A stretch of 25,613 nucleotides of DNA from NCBI GenBank assembly GCA_002361365.1, contig DEST01000052.1, positions 1-25,613 on the forward strand. The letters run 5' to 3'. Shown here one piece after another: positions 7,946 through 16,614 of this stretch. The notes below the pieces were generated by a model. The model saw nothing but the letters and a program-made list of their open reading frames with translations. It searched no databases and was not told the origin of the DNA. This DNA is from Alphaproteobacteria bacterium UBA3307. GTDB lineage: Bacteria; Pseudomonadota; Alphaproteobacteria; RF32; CAG-239. The translations under genes and the position numbers were made by a program. Numbering within the stretch: position 1 is the stretch's first letter; each line of letters opens with the position of its first letter.

Positions 7946-9019
7946 ATGATTGTTTTAGGAATCGAAAGCAGTTGTGATGACACCGGAGCCGCCGTTGTAA
8001 CCGACCAAAAAGAAATTTTGGGCGAAGCTTTGCAATCACAAGAAGAACATAAGCAATACGGCGGTGTTGTGCCGGAAATTGCCGCTCGCGCACACTTGGA
8101 ACATATTGATGAAATCGTATCATTATGCCTACAACGCGCTCATCTTAAATTTGAACAAATTGATGCCGTGGCAGCCTCGTGCGGTCCGGGACTGATTGGC
8201 GGTGTGGTTGTAGGAGCAATGACGGCAAAAGCCTTATCTCTGGCTCTTGACAAACCTTTTATAGCCGTAAATCACTTAGAAGGACACGCCCTTTGCGCTC
8301 GCATCGCCAATAATATCAGCTTTCCATATTTATTATTATTGGTTTCGGGAGGACATTGCCAAATTTTAGTGGTTAAAAATGTCGGACAGTACGAGCGTTT
8401 GGGCACAACCATTGATGATGCTGCCGGAGAAGCGTTTGATAAAGTGGCTAAAATGCTGGGCTTAGGCTATCCGGGCGGTCCGATGATTGAAAAAATGGCG
8501 GCCATTGGTGACGATTCGCGCTTTACCTTACCGCGTCCGCTTTTAAATTCCGGCGATTGCAATTTATCTTTTTCCGGATTAAAAACTGCCGTGCGCAAAA
8601 TAATTGAATCCTATTCTCAGGACGGCATACTTGAACACGCTATTTTACCAAAACAGGATATTGCTGACATTTGCGCATGTTTTCAAATGACAGCGACAGA
8701 TTGCTTGGTACGTAAACTTGAACGCGCCATAAAATATTTCAAACAAAGGTATCCCGAAGGAGAGCATTTGGTAGTTTCAGGCGGTGTTGCCTCCAATACC
8801 TATTTGCGAAATTCCCTTAAAAAACTGGCGGCAGACAATGGTTTGGAATTTGCCGCACCGCCGATTCGTTTTTGTACTGACAACGGTGTTATGGTTGCTT
8901 GGGCCGGTTTAGAGCGCTATCGTTCCGGTTACATTGATGCTCTTGATTTTAAACCGCGTCCGCGCTGGCCGCTTGATGAAACCGCACCTAAAGCTCCCGG
9001 TGCCGGAGTCAAAGCATAA
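7946..9019 (+). CDS. tsaD: tRNA N6-threonylcarbamoyladenosine synthase subunit TsaD
   Basis: Transfers threonylcarbamoyl to A37 of ANN-decoding tRNAs together with TsaB and TsaE. The 357-residue product has the ASKHA-fold landmarks GIESSCDDT (5-13), the metal-binding HLEGH (H110, H114), LVSGGH, the DDAAGEAFDKVAK element, VSGGVASN and CTDNG (Asp312). I choose the ATG at 7946 because AAGGA lies 5 nt upstream (7936-7940). An in-frame TTG at 7931 would add five residues and lies upstream of that ribosome-binding site. First gene of a probable operon with nth (16 nt gap) and the ankyrin-repeat gene. A TTGACA at 7860-7865 could be the -35 element, but no convincing -10 follows at the right distance. 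Confidence 0.97.
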   Translation: MIVLGIESSCDDTGAAVVTDQKEILGEALQSQEEHKQYGGVVPEIAARAHLEHIDEIVSLCLQRAHLKFEQIDAVAASCGPGLIGGVVVGAMTAKALSLALDKPFIAVNHLEGHALCARIANNISFPYLLLLVSGGHCQILVVKNVGQYERLGTTIDDAAGEAFDKVAKMLGLGYPGGPMIEKMAAIGDDSRFTLPRPLLNSGDCNLSFSGLKTAVRKIIESYSQDGILEHAILPKQDIADICACFQMTATDCLVRKLERAIKYFKQRYPEGEHLVVSGGVASNTYLRNSLKKLAADNGLEFAAPPIRFCTDNGVMVAWAGLERYRSGYIDALDFKPRPRWPLDETAPKAPGAGVKA

Positions 9020-9034
9020 ATAAGGAGAAATATT

Positions 9035-9676
9035 ATGCGCTCACAAAAAGAAATTATCGAAATTATGCAAATTTTTGCCGCTCAAAATCCCCAGCCGCAA
9101 TCCGAGCTGCATTTTCATAATCCATATACGCTATTAGTGGCAGTGATGCTTTCCGCGCAAAGTACTGATAAAGGAGTAAATAAAGCAACAGAACCGTTGT
9201 TTAAAATTGTCGATACGCCACAAAAAATGCTTGAGTTAGGAGAAACCAAACTTAAAGAATATATCAAAACTATCGGCTTGTTTAATAACAAAGCCAAAAA
9301 CATTATGCAAATGAGCAAACAACTGGTAGATGATTTTAACGGAGAAGTTCCCACCGACCGTGATGTTCTTACGACTCTATCCGGTGTTGGGCGTAAAACC
9401 GCAAATGTAGTGCTTAATGTATGGTATCATCAGCCGACTTTAGCGGTAGACACGCATGTTATAAGAATTGCTCATCGACTGGACTTCAGCCAAGGTAAAA
9501 CTCCGTTGGAAATTGAAAAAGATTTGCTTAAAGTTTTGCCGCCGGAATTAGTGGTAAATACCAATCATTGGCTGGTGCTTTTTGGTCGCTATATTTGCAA
9601 AGCACAACGCCCACTATGTGATAAATGCCCGATTTATGACTATTGTCATTGTCAAGATAAAAAAACGCAATCATAA
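9035..9676 (+). CDS. nth: endonuclease III (DNA glycosylase/AP lyase)
   Basis: Base-excision repair enzyme for oxidised pyrimidines. The 213 residues match the usual size. The helix-hairpin-helix LSGVGRKTA (115-123) contains catalytic Lys121, the catalytic Asp139 lies in AVDTHV, and the C-terminal 4Fe-4S loop is complete: Cys188, Cys195, Cys198, Cys204 (C-x6-C-x2-C-x5-C). Start ATG at 9035 preceded by TAAGGAG. It follows tsaD by 15 nt and is followed by the ankyrin gene after 12 nt. Confidence 0.97.
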   Translation: MRSQKEIIEIMQIFAAQNPQPQSELHFHNPYTLLVAVMLSAQSTDKGVNKATEPLFKIVDTPQKMLELGETKLKEYIKTIGLFNNKAKNIMQMSKQLVDDFNGEVPTDRDVLTTLSGVGRKTANVVLNVWYHQPTLAVDTHVIRIAHRLDFSQGKTPLEIEKDLLKVLPPELVVNTNHWLVLFGRYICKAQRPLCDKCPIYDYCHCQDKKTQS

Positions 9677-9688
9677 GGGAGAAGATAA

Positions 9689-10831
9689 ATGAAAAAATCC
9701 GTATTGACCGCTGTTTTTCTTTTAAGCTTATGCCGTATTGATGCCTATGCAGCAACAGACCTCAATGATGCAAACATATTGGAACAATATTTTTCTGATA
9801 TGCCGCGATTTCGCTCATGGTACCAAATGCTCGGGCAACAAGATAAAAATCAAGTCCTTGCAGGAACAGTGGTTTTATGTAAACCTGATTTGACTGAAAT
9901 TGCTTTGCAAAATGGCGGAGATGTACAAACACCGGTTTATGTTTTACAACAATCACTGTATCACAATGGTGAAGATTTGAAAAATACTCTGATTTATACA
10001 TACGGATTACCGCAAGATATGATGGCAGATGCGCATCGTCGGTCGGCAGGGGTTCGTACATTTCAAAAAATGAATAGTACCGGCCATCAAGCTCTGCGAT
10101 TTACAAATGTTGCTGAATTAAAAGAAACTTCTTTATGGGCACAAGCACTCAAAAATCGCAATACAGATTGCTCTTGCGCACAAAAAATTCGGCTTTTCCG
10201 CATATTATCGGAGCACGGCACACCTACTGAAGCACAAACTATTATACCTGAGCTTTTATACTCGGTTGAAGATGACGCTTATCCCACACAGCAATCAACG
10301 GAATATGCGCCCAAAAACGGTATGGATTTGCTCAAATTTGTACTTAAAACCTTGCCTCAAGATTTGTTGGACGAAGAAGTTATGACTGCGGCACTGATTC
10401 AAGCTCAGGCAGAAAATAATCCTGAGGTTGTAAGTACTCTCAAAGATGCCGGTTTCAAAATTTATCCCTACACTCAAGCCGCCTATGACGGTCTTTTGTA
10501 TTGTGCTGCCAATGGAGAACTTTCTGTTTTACAAGAGCTTATCCATTTAGGAGTTAATCCGGAATATAAAAATACCGAAGGTCAAACTGCCATCACGGTT
10601 GCAACCGAACATCAAAATCCGGAAATTGTAAACTTTTTGCAAGAAACCATTGCCCAAAATCATGAGCCGAAAGAACCTAAAAAGAAAAAGGTTATAAAAT
10701 TTACAAAGCCTGTACTAAATATGCAACAAACCAAACCTTTGCCGGCGCCAAAAACAAATATTGCTGCTCCGAGCAATCCTGATTTGCAAATAAAAAATCC
10801 GTTCGCACCGAAAACACCGGATAACAACTAA
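9689..10831 (+). CDS. secreted ankyrin-repeat protein
   Basis: A 380-residue protein with a Sec signal peptide (cleavage about residue 21, DAYA|AT). It has a mostly helical region of unknown type (25-225), about three ankyrin-like repeats (about 230-260, 266-295, 296-321; the clearest reads LLYCAANGELSVLQELIHLG) and a Lys/Pro-rich tail (326-380). Ankyrin repeats bind proteins; in host-associated alphaproteobacteria such proteins are sometimes effectors. A cleavable signal peptide makes this one periplasmic or secreted by a two-step route, and nothing here shows the partner. Start ATG at 9689 with GGGAGAAG upstream. Its last 4 bp overlap the convergent PqiC-like gene, so the stop codons interlock. 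Confidence 0.75.
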   Translation: MKKSVLTAVFLLSLCRIDAYAATDLNDANILEQYFSDMPRFRSWYQMLGQQDKNQVLAGTVVLCKPDLTEIALQNGGDVQTPVYVLQQSLYHNGEDLKNTLIYTYGLPQDMMADAHRRSAGVRTFQKMNSTGHQALRFTNVAELKETSLWAQALKNRNTDCSCAQKIRLFRILSEHGTPTEAQTIIPELLYSVEDDAYPTQQSTEYAPKNGMDLLKFVLKTLPQDLLDEEVMTAALIQAQAENNPEVVSTLKDAGFKIYPYTQAAYDGLLYCAANGELSVLQELIHLGVNPEYKNTEGQTAITVATEHQNPEIVNFLQETIAQNHEPKEPKKKKVIKFTKPVLNMQQTKPLPAPKTNIAAPSNPDLQIKNPFAPKTPDNN

Positions 10832-11397
10832 CGTAAACTTATAATAGCCTGTGCGATTTCACGGCTCATTTGATGCACCGCTTCCGATTCGGCCGTAACT
10901 AAATCTGCAATTTCAGCACCATTGACTTGTGCTATGTATGTACCTTGCTTGCGCACTACAATCTTGCCATTCTTATCACAAATATTCCACCATGCAGAAA
11001 GCTCAACTTTGTCGTCGGTATACGCTTCTATGTGATTTATTTCCACATTCACACTGTATTGTGCTGTATTACTGTCAAAATATACTCGCTCCACATACGC
11101 CTTTGGCAGATATGCCATTAAATCATTAACCACTGCGGCTTGTAACACCTCAGGCAAAACTTCTGCCCATCGGTGAAATTCCAAAATATGGACTTGAGAT
11201 GAATCTTTATCATATACGACCATCTGAGCCTTATCCAACATATCCGGCACTTTGACTCGTGCCACCGCAATATTATAGGCTTTATCGGAAACAGCATTTA
11301 AGCTACCGCTGTTCATTACATAAAACTGTGATTGCGGAGAGCGAAAACTACACGCACTAATCAGACAAAATAAACTTAAAATAATCGCTTTTTTCAT
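10828..11397 (-). CDS. PqiC-like ABC-type transport auxiliary lipoprotein
   Basis: A 189-residue lipoprotein with lipobox LISAC (Cys16) followed by a domain typical of the PqiC/DUF330 family: IAVARVKVPDML, HRWAEVLPEVLQ and a C-terminal amphipathic helix. PqiC anchors MCE-protein tunnels to the outer membrane, so this is expected to be the outer-membrane end of the Mla-type system encoded directly upstream. Its ATG follows the mlaD stop by one base (TAA-A-ATG), which implies coupled translation. It is the last gene of the long reverse operon and ends tail-to-tail with the ankyrin gene with a 4-bp overlap. Confidence 0.85.
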   Translation of the reverse strand: MKKAIILSLFCLISACSFRSPQSQFYVMNSGSLNAVSDKAYNIAVARVKVPDMLDKAQMVVYDKDSSQVHILEFHRWAEVLPEVLQAAVVNDLMAYLPKAYVERVYFDSNTAQYSVNVEINHIEAYTDDKVELSAWWNICDKNGKIVVRKQGTYIAQVNGAEIADLVTAESEAVHQMSREIAQAIISLR

Positions 11398-11398
11398 T

Positions 11399-12280
11399 TT
11401 ATTTTTCCTTTCCCTGAATAACCGCTTCCGGATGTCGTTCCAAATAATCCGTTAAATTCTTTATTGAGCGGCTTGCTTTTGAAAATTCTTCGAGTGCATT
11501 ATTAAAGTTCTTCATTGTTTTGACAACCGAACCTCTGCGTTTATCCATTGTATTATCGAGTTTTGCGGCAATATCGTTCATATTTTTCAATAATGACGGC
11601 ATATCTTTTTTAAGTTCTTCAATAAGCTTGCTGATATTTTCCAATGTATCCGGCGTATCGCTGGCCAGAGATTTTGTCAGCAGTCTGATATTTTTCAGTA
11701 TTTCCGGTAAATTATCCTCAATGTCATTCAATATATTGCCCAAGCGCGCCAAACTTTCCTGCAACGGAATTTGTTCTAAATCTTTGGAAATCTGCGCAAA
11801 CGGCGAATAAATTGTCGGAATTTCCCAATATTTGCCGGTACCTCGTAATACGGACGGTGTTTTCGGCTCCATTACCAGTTCAATCATTAATTGGCCGGTT
11901 AAATAATTTGCCGAAATAAGCTGCGCTCGTAAACCTTTGGCAATTAAGTTATCCAGCATTTGTTTATCATCAAGGTCGGCACTATCAATTATATCTACGC
12001 TCTTTTCAAGATTAAATAACACCAAAACCGGCGTTTTAAATGTACCTTCCATCAAATTCGCCTGTAAGCTGATACTTTCCACCTTTCCGACTTCAACACC
12101 TTTGAAAACAACTGCAGACCCCACACTCAAGCCTCGAATAGACTCATCAAAATACATCACCACTAAATCATCTTGGTTAGTAGTAAATCTTTTGGCAACA
12201 TAATTCAAAACAATGCCGATAAAGGCTGCCATTCCTATAACAATAAACAAACCGACCATTTTATATTTTTTCTGCTGCAT
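11399..12280 (-). CDS. mlaD: MCE-domain lipid-transport protein, MlaD-like
   Basis: Periplasmic substrate-binding ring subunit of an MlaEFD-type phospholipid transporter. The 293-residue product has an N-terminal membrane helix (about 9-27), one MCE domain (about 38-120, including GLSVGSAVVFKGVEVGKV) and a long helical C-terminal region (150-285) with coiled-coil character, ending in the conserved YLERHPEAVIQGK element also seen in PqiB-type proteins. The helical extension suggests a tunnel across the periplasm rather than a bare ring. I choose the ATG at 12280, with AAGGA 7 nt upstream, over an in-frame GTG at 12295 that lies inside the previous gene. The upstream stop and this start read TAA-A-ATG. 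Confidence 0.9.
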   Translation of the reverse strand: MQQKKYKMVGLFIVIGMAAFIGIVLNYVAKRFTTNQDDLVVMYFDESIRGLSVGSAVVFKGVEVGKVESISLQANLMEGTFKTPVLVLFNLEKSVDIIDSADLDDKQMLDNLIAKGLRAQLISANYLTGQLMIELVMEPKTPSVLRGTGKYWEIPTIYSPFAQISKDLEQIPLQESLARLGNILNDIEDNLPEILKNIRLLTKSLASDTPDTLENISKLIEELKKDMPSLLKNMNDIAAKLDNTMDKRRGSVVKTMKNFNNALEEFSKASRSIKNLTDYLERHPEAVIQGKEK

Positions 12281-12281
12281 T

Positions 12282-13037
12282 TTATTTTCCTTCACCTCGC
12301 GTTAAAAATTCGTATACTTCCTGATTTGGCGGATTTTTCAGGAGCTCTCTAGGGTTACCGTGTGCCAAAATTGTTTTGGTATTTGCATCTAAAAAAATAG
12401 AATTATTACCGATTGCAAAAATAGAAGCCAATTCGTGGGTAACCACCACAATAGTTGTTCCCAGACTGCGGTTTATTTCAATAATCAAGTCATCTAAATT
12501 ATGAGAGCTTATCGGGTCCAATCCGGCTGATGGCTCATCAAAATACACAATATCAGGGTCAAGTGCCAGAGCTCTTGCTAAACCGGCGCGTTTTTTCATA
12601 CCTCCACTGATTTCGGAAGGATAAAAATCACCAAACCCTTTTAAACCGACCAATGCCAATTTAAGCTCAGCCAATTCTCGCATTGTTGCTACGGAATAAT
12701 TTGTATACTGCTGCAACGGCAACATAATATTTTCCGCCAAAGTCATTGAGCTGAACAAAGCTCCGCTTTGATATAATATTCCTGATTTTTCGCGGATTCG
12801 CTGTACATCTTCTGCCGGAGCGTTGCCCATATCTATCCCGTTTATTACAACCGTGCCTTTAAGCGGCTCAATCAATCCGGTCAGCACTCTGAGCATACTG
12901 CTTTTACCGCAACCGCTACCGCCCATAATAATAAAAACATCACCTTTATTCACCTGATAATTTGCATCGTGCAACAACACATAATCGCCATAACCGACAC
13001 TCAAATCCTTTGCCTCAATAATCACTTGCTTTGTCAT
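12282..13037 (-). CDS. mlaF: ABC transporter ATPase, MlaF-like
   Basis: Cytoplasmic ATPase of the MCE lipid transporter, 251 residues. Walker A GGSGCGKSS (39-47), Q-loop Gln90, signature SGGMKKR (144-150), Walker B IVYFDEP (163-169) and switch His201 are all intact. The Met in the signature and the SAGLDP following Walker B are typical of the MlaF/Mkl group. I choose the ATG at 13037 because it overlaps the mlaE stop as ATGA; a longer reading to 13091 lies inside mlaE and lacks a better ribosome-binding site. Confidence 0.93.
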   Translation of the reverse strand: MTKQVIIEAKDLSVGYGDYVLLHDANYQVNKGDVFIIMGGSGCGKSSMLRVLTGLIEPLKGTVVINGIDMGNAPAEDVQRIREKSGILYQSGALFSSMTLAENIMLPLQQYTNYSVATMRELAELKLALVGLKGFGDFYPSEISGGMKKRAGLARALALDPDIVYFDEPSAGLDPISSHNLDDLIIEINRSLGTTIVVVTHELASIFAIGNNSIFLDANTKTILAHGNPRELLKNPPNQEVYEFLTRGEGK

Positions 13038-14161
13038 ATTCCAAGCTCCATACAAATCAGCGTAATAATGCCGGTTGCCACAATCATCCACACGATTGCC
13101 CTTACCACCGATTGCGTAGTAGCAACACCCACACTATCGGCATTACGACCGCAATTTAATCCGCTGTAACAACCGCACACGGCAATAATAAAACCAAAGC
13201 AAAATCCATGAAAGATACCTACCAAAAAATTTTTCAAATTAAACGCATCAAAGGCAAATTTCCAATATTCCTGATACGGCAAATCCATCATAAATATACC
13301 GACAAATGCACCGCCCAGCATACCGGCAAAATCTGCAAACATTGTCAGAATCGGCATTGCTATCAGTAAAGAAAACAAGCGCGGCAACACCAAAAAATCT
13401 ATCGAGGAAAGTCCCATAGTTTGCAACGCATCAAGCTCCTCGTTAACCTGCATTGTGCCAATGGTTGCGGCGTATGATGAACCGGTACGACCGGCCATAA
13501 TAATCCCGACCATAATTGCTCCCATAATCCGGCACATTCCTATTGTCACCAGACTTGCCACATAAATTTGTGCCCCAAATGTTTGCAATTGTATAGCTCC
13601 GACAAACGCCAAAATCAGCCCGACCAAAAAACTTATAAGCACCACAATTCCCACTGCTTTAGGGCCGCAATCTTCCATAGCCGACCAAAAATCGACTCTC
13701 CGCATAATCGAGCGAAATGTAAAAAATCGCCCGACTGCGCCGCAAATTCTCCCCAAAAAAGTCACAACATTTGATGTATTTTGCAAATTTTCCAGCGTAT
13801 TTTTACCTAAATTTTCCAAAAAAGGTAATTTAGATATATTGCCATGTGTGGGCTTGCGGTCAACTGCATAAGCTAACGTGATTAAATCTTGCACATTTTG
13901 CGGCAATTCCGACAAATCACAATTAACGGCGTTTTCTTTTGACCAGCCGACAACTCCGTAAAGCGCAGCCAAAAAGGAAGAATCCCACTGTGTTAAATTT
14001 TGTGCCGTAACGCGAATATTTTTGAGTTTTTCCGGAATAGCGGCCAGTAATTTATGCAAAAAAGCGTCACTGTCATAATTTAAAATTGAACCTTCGGCAA
14101 TGATATGCAAATCATTGCCGGATATTTCTGTAATAAAATCATTTCTTGTTATTTTCTGCAT
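13034..14161 (-). CDS. mlaE: MlaE-type permease with N-terminal STAS domain
   Basis: Inner-membrane permease of the MCE lipid transporter, 375 residues. An N-terminal cytoplasmic STAS-like domain (about 10-95) takes the place of a separate MlaB protein. It is followed by an amphipathic interface helix and about five membrane helices. The family signature GRTGSSYAATIGTM...EELDAL sits between helices. Start: ATG at 14161 preceded by TTGGA; the yacG stop lies 23 nt inside this gene, so the two overlap. An upstream TTG at 14179 is a less likely start. No separate mlaB or mlaC gene is in the window. Confidence 0.92.
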   Translation of the reverse strand: MQKITRNDFITEISGNDLHIIAEGSILNYDSDAFLHKLLAAIPEKLKNIRVTAQNLTQWDSSFLAALYGVVGWSKENAVNCDLSELPQNVQDLITLAYAVDRKPTHGNISKLPFLENLGKNTLENLQNTSNVVTFLGRICGAVGRFFTFRSIMRRVDFWSAMEDCGPKAVGIVVLISFLVGLILAFVGAIQLQTFGAQIYVASLVTIGMCRIMGAIMVGIIMAGRTGSSYAATIGTMQVNEELDALQTMGLSSIDFLVLPRLFSLLIAMPILTMFADFAGMLGGAFVGIFMMDLPYQEYWKFAFDAFNLKNFLVGIFHGFCFGFIIAVCGCYSGLNCGRNADSVGVATTQSVVRAIVWMIVATGIITLICMELGI

Positions 14162-14351
14162 TTTCCAAAGCCTCAGCAAGTTCTTCCGTTTCTAACTCGT
14201 CTAAGTCCTCAGATGCAACGGCATAAGTGCCATTAAACCATCTGTTCAAGTCCACATCGGCACATCGTTTTGAGCAAAATGGCATATATTCTCCTCCGGC
14301 AAATAATTTGCCGCAAATCGGACATTTATGTGTTTTTATAACCTCGCTCAC
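14139..14351 (-). CDS. yacG: DNA gyrase inhibitor / zinc-ribbon protein YacG
   Basis: A 70-residue protein with a zinc site made of Cys10, Cys13 (CPIC), Cys26 and Cys30 (FCSKRC), followed by the family motif ADVDLNRWFNGTYAV. YacG binds GyrB and inhibits gyrase in E. coli. The start is a GTG at 14351 that overlaps the rng stop as GTGA. The gene then overlaps mlaE by 23 nt. The acidic tail (48-65) is usual for the family. Confidence 0.93.
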   Translation of the reverse strand: MSEVIKTHKCPICGKLFAGGEYMPFCSKRCADVDLNRWFNGTYAVASEDLDELETEELAEALENAENNKK

Positions 14352-15511
14352 GGTTCAACTCGCCCCGTACCGCTGCAAGTAGGGCATTCTACGGTATATA
14401 AATCGCGCAAACTCGGTCGACGGCGTTGCCGTAAAATTTCGATATTGCCGGCACGACTCAGCCCTAACACCCGGCTATGGCAAACATCGTCAGCAAGTTC
14501 TTCTTCCAAACAATCTATAATGGCTTTCATAAAGCGATATTCCGACGAACCCGCAAAATCTATAATGATTTTACCCGAAAGATTACGCAGACGAATTTGC
14601 CGTGCAATTTCTTTTGCTGCTTCCAAATTAAGACTATCTATATCCCCCACATTGCGTACACCGCTACTATCTACATCAATTGCCACACAAGCGCGAGTTT
14701 CTTCAATTTGCAAACTTCCGCCGTTTTTAAGCTTTACCGTACGTTCCAACGCTTCGACAATAGCATCGTCCACACCATATTCTTCAAACCCTTCTTTTTG
14801 CAAAGTAACCTTACCGGCAAATTTTGCTTGAGCTTCTTGCGCCATACTAGGTGTATCCACCACTACTTCTTTTAAGCTGTCATGATAGCGACGAATATAC
14901 TCAAACAGTGGATTTTCTTTAGCATAAAGCAAGGACGGAGCTGAAATCGTGCGTGCTTTTTTACGCACATCTTCATAAATTGCGCGCAATTGTACCATTT
15001 CTTCCAAGAGTTGCTGTTCTGTCGCTTCAACCGACATCGTGCGCAAAATCCACCCTTCTTGGCCGATACATTTTTCTCGTACAATTTGAGCATACCGCTC
15101 GGCAGTTGCAATATCTTCTATTTTTCGAGAAAATTCAACATCATATTTAAAAGGACAATATACTAAATTTGTACCTACCAAATGAATATTACGCACCACT
15201 TTTGCTCCTTTTTCGGCGCGTTTTTCCTGTAAAACCTGCACCACAACACTCTGCCCTTCACTCATATTGGCTTCTTTGAGCGCCGGTTCATAAGAGTTTA
15301 AGAATGCCTCGTGCCCATCACCAATATCCACCATAAAGCCGAATTTATCGTGTGCCAAGTTAATTTTTTTGACAATTTTTCCCAAATACACATTACCTTC
15401 GAGCGCCCGACTTTCATTATATATATCTATTTCTGCCAATCCGGCTTCATCAAACACCGCAATTCCGAACGCCTCATCATTTTGGTCATAAACTAATTTT
15501 TCTGCTTTCAT
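14348..15511 (-). CDS. rng: ribonuclease E/G family endoribonuclease, RNase G-like
   Basis: RNA-processing endonuclease of 387 residues, without the long C-terminal degradosome scaffold of RNase E. An S1 RNA-binding domain (about 36-118) is followed by the RNase H-like and DNase I-like catalytic parts. The metal-binding aspartates correspond to Asp279 (VAIDVDSSG) and Asp318 (IIIDFAG). The RQRRRPSL element and the zinc-link CPTC (Cys376, Cys379) near the C-terminus are present. Its ATG overlaps the maf stop (ATGA) and its stop overlaps the yacG start (GTGA). The order maf-rng-yacG is common in alphaproteobacteria. Confidence 0.93.
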   Translation of the reverse strand: MKAEKLVYDQNDEAFGIAVFDEAGLAEIDIYNESRALEGNVYLGKIVKKINLAHDKFGFMVDIGDGHEAFLNSYEPALKEANMSEGQSVVVQVLQEKRAEKGAKVVRNIHLVGTNLVYCPFKYDVEFSRKIEDIATAERYAQIVREKCIGQEGWILRTMSVEATEQQLLEEMVQLRAIYEDVRKKARTISAPSLLYAKENPLFEYIRRYHDSLKEVVVDTPSMAQEAQAKFAGKVTLQKEGFEEYGVDDAIVEALERTVKLKNGGSLQIEETRACVAIDVDSSGVRNVGDIDSLNLEAAKEIARQIRLRNLSGKIIIDFAGSSEYRFMKAIIDCLEEELADDVCHSRVLGLSRAGNIEILRQRRRPSLRDLYTVECPTCSGTGRVEP

Positions 15512-16092
15512 TTCACACCTGCTCCTTTTAACAAATTTGTCGTTTCATACAATGGCAACCCCACCACACCGGAATATGAGCCGACCATCCGCGTCACATA
15601 TCCGGCAAGTCGCCCTTCTATTTTATATCCGCAAACACCTTTCCATTCTCCGCACGCCAAATATTCTTTCAAATCTTCTTCTGAAAGTACTTTCATTGCA
15701 ATTTTTGTAGTAACCGTGCGCTGCGAAATTTTGCCGTTTTTATCAATCAGGCACACCGAGCTTATAACACGATGAGTCCGTCCGGAAAGTAACTTCATAT
15801 ACTTACGTTGTTCATCGACATCTTTTGCTTTATGTAAGATTCGCTGACCGACTGCCACAATGGTATCGCACGCCAAAATATTTTCATTAGGACACAATGC
15901 CGCAACGTGCCTAGCTTTTTCAAGCGCCATACGCCGCACATAAGGCAACGGCATTTCATGCGGCAAACAATTCTCATCAATATCCGCGGGCTGAATTTTC
16001 TTTGGCTCACAATCAACCTGCCGCAACAAAGCGATTCGCTGCGGTGAACCTGACGCCAAAATAAAATCTCTTACTTCTGTTTGATTTTGCAT
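15508..16092 (-). CDS. maf: Maf family nucleoside triphosphate pyrophosphatase
   Basis: Hydrolyses non-canonical or excess NTPs to NMP and pyrophosphate; Maf proteins also affect septum formation. The 194 residues show LASGSPQR (12-19), the IDE element (38-40), ACDTIV with catalytic-base Asp76, SGRTHRV (103-109) and GYKIEG in the C-terminal half. The ATG at 16092 lies 3 nt after the dksA stop. The 3' end overlaps rng by 4 bp. Confidence 0.93.
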   Translation of the reverse strand: MQNQTEVRDFILASGSPQRIALLRQVDCEPKKIQPADIDENCLPHEMPLPYVRRMALEKARHVAALCPNENILACDTIVAVGQRILHKAKDVDEQRKYMKLLSGRTHRVISSVCLIDKNGKISQRTVTTKIAMKVLSEEDLKEYLACGEWKGVCGYKIEGRLAGYVTRMVGSYSGVVGLPLYETTNLLKGAGVK

Positions 16093-16095
16093 AAA

Positions 16096-16524
16096 TTATG
16101 CGCCATTATCGTCGTCAAAAGTTTTTTCCATACGCTCGTGACGTTCTTGAGCCTCGATAGAAAGCGTTGCTACCGGACGTGCTTCCAAACGCTCAATTCC
16201 GATAGGTTCTCCTGTTTCTTCGCAATAGCCGTATGTTCCGTCTTCAATTCGGTCGAGTGCTTCATCAATTTTGGTTATCAACTTACGGATACGGTCTTTT
16301 GTGCGCAAATCCAAAGACTTATCTGTTTCAAGTGACGCACGGTCAATTTCGTCCGGTTGGTTTAATCCGCCCTGACGTAAATCATCAAGCGTATCGGCAG
16401 ACTGCACCATCAACGACTTTTTCCAATTTTCCAGCTTTTGACGGAAATACTCCAACTGATTTTCATTCATATACTCTTCATCGGCAGAAGGCTTATAGTC
16501 TGGCGACAACACAATAGAAGTCAT
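16096..16524 (-). CDS. dksA: RNA polymerase-binding transcription factor DksA (zinc-less type)
   Basis: Binds the RNA polymerase secondary channel and, with ppGpp, adjusts rRNA and amino-acid promoters. The 142-residue product has the coiled-coil with tip motif D58-x-x-D61-R-A63 and the globular domain YGYCEETGEPIGIERLEARP. Three of the four zinc cysteines are replaced: the positions read Cys101, Thr104, Ser122, Ala125. This matches the zinc-less form usual in alphaproteobacteria, so the protein should work without a bound zinc ion. Start ATG with AAGGAG upstream. It heads the eight-gene reverse operon. The 90 nt between it and the pilin gene are AT-rich, with no clear promoter consensus. Confidence 0.95.
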   Translation of the reverse strand: MTSIVLSPDYKPSADEEYMNENQLEYFRQKLENWKKSLMVQSADTLDDLRQGGLNQPDEIDRASLETDKSLDLRTKDRIRKLITKIDEALDRIEDGTYGYCEETGEPIGIERLEARPVATLSIEAQERHERMEKTFDDDNGA

Positions 16525-16614
16525 TTTTTTCTCCTTATATAAAGTTTTATTTTAAGTAATTAACTATAAAAAATTTGCAACTTCAATACTTATATATCAT
16601 TTAGTCACATATTA

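Noticed and set aside
14328..14831. Forward open frame of 167 codons opposite rng
   Set aside because: Antisense to RNase G; Ser/Arg-rich translation without any domain, and no ribosome-binding site.
16096..16524. Damaged DksA zinc finger as evidence of a pseudogene
   Set aside because: The Cys-Thr-Ser-Ala pattern is the usual zinc-less form in alphaproteobacteria and the rest of the protein is intact.
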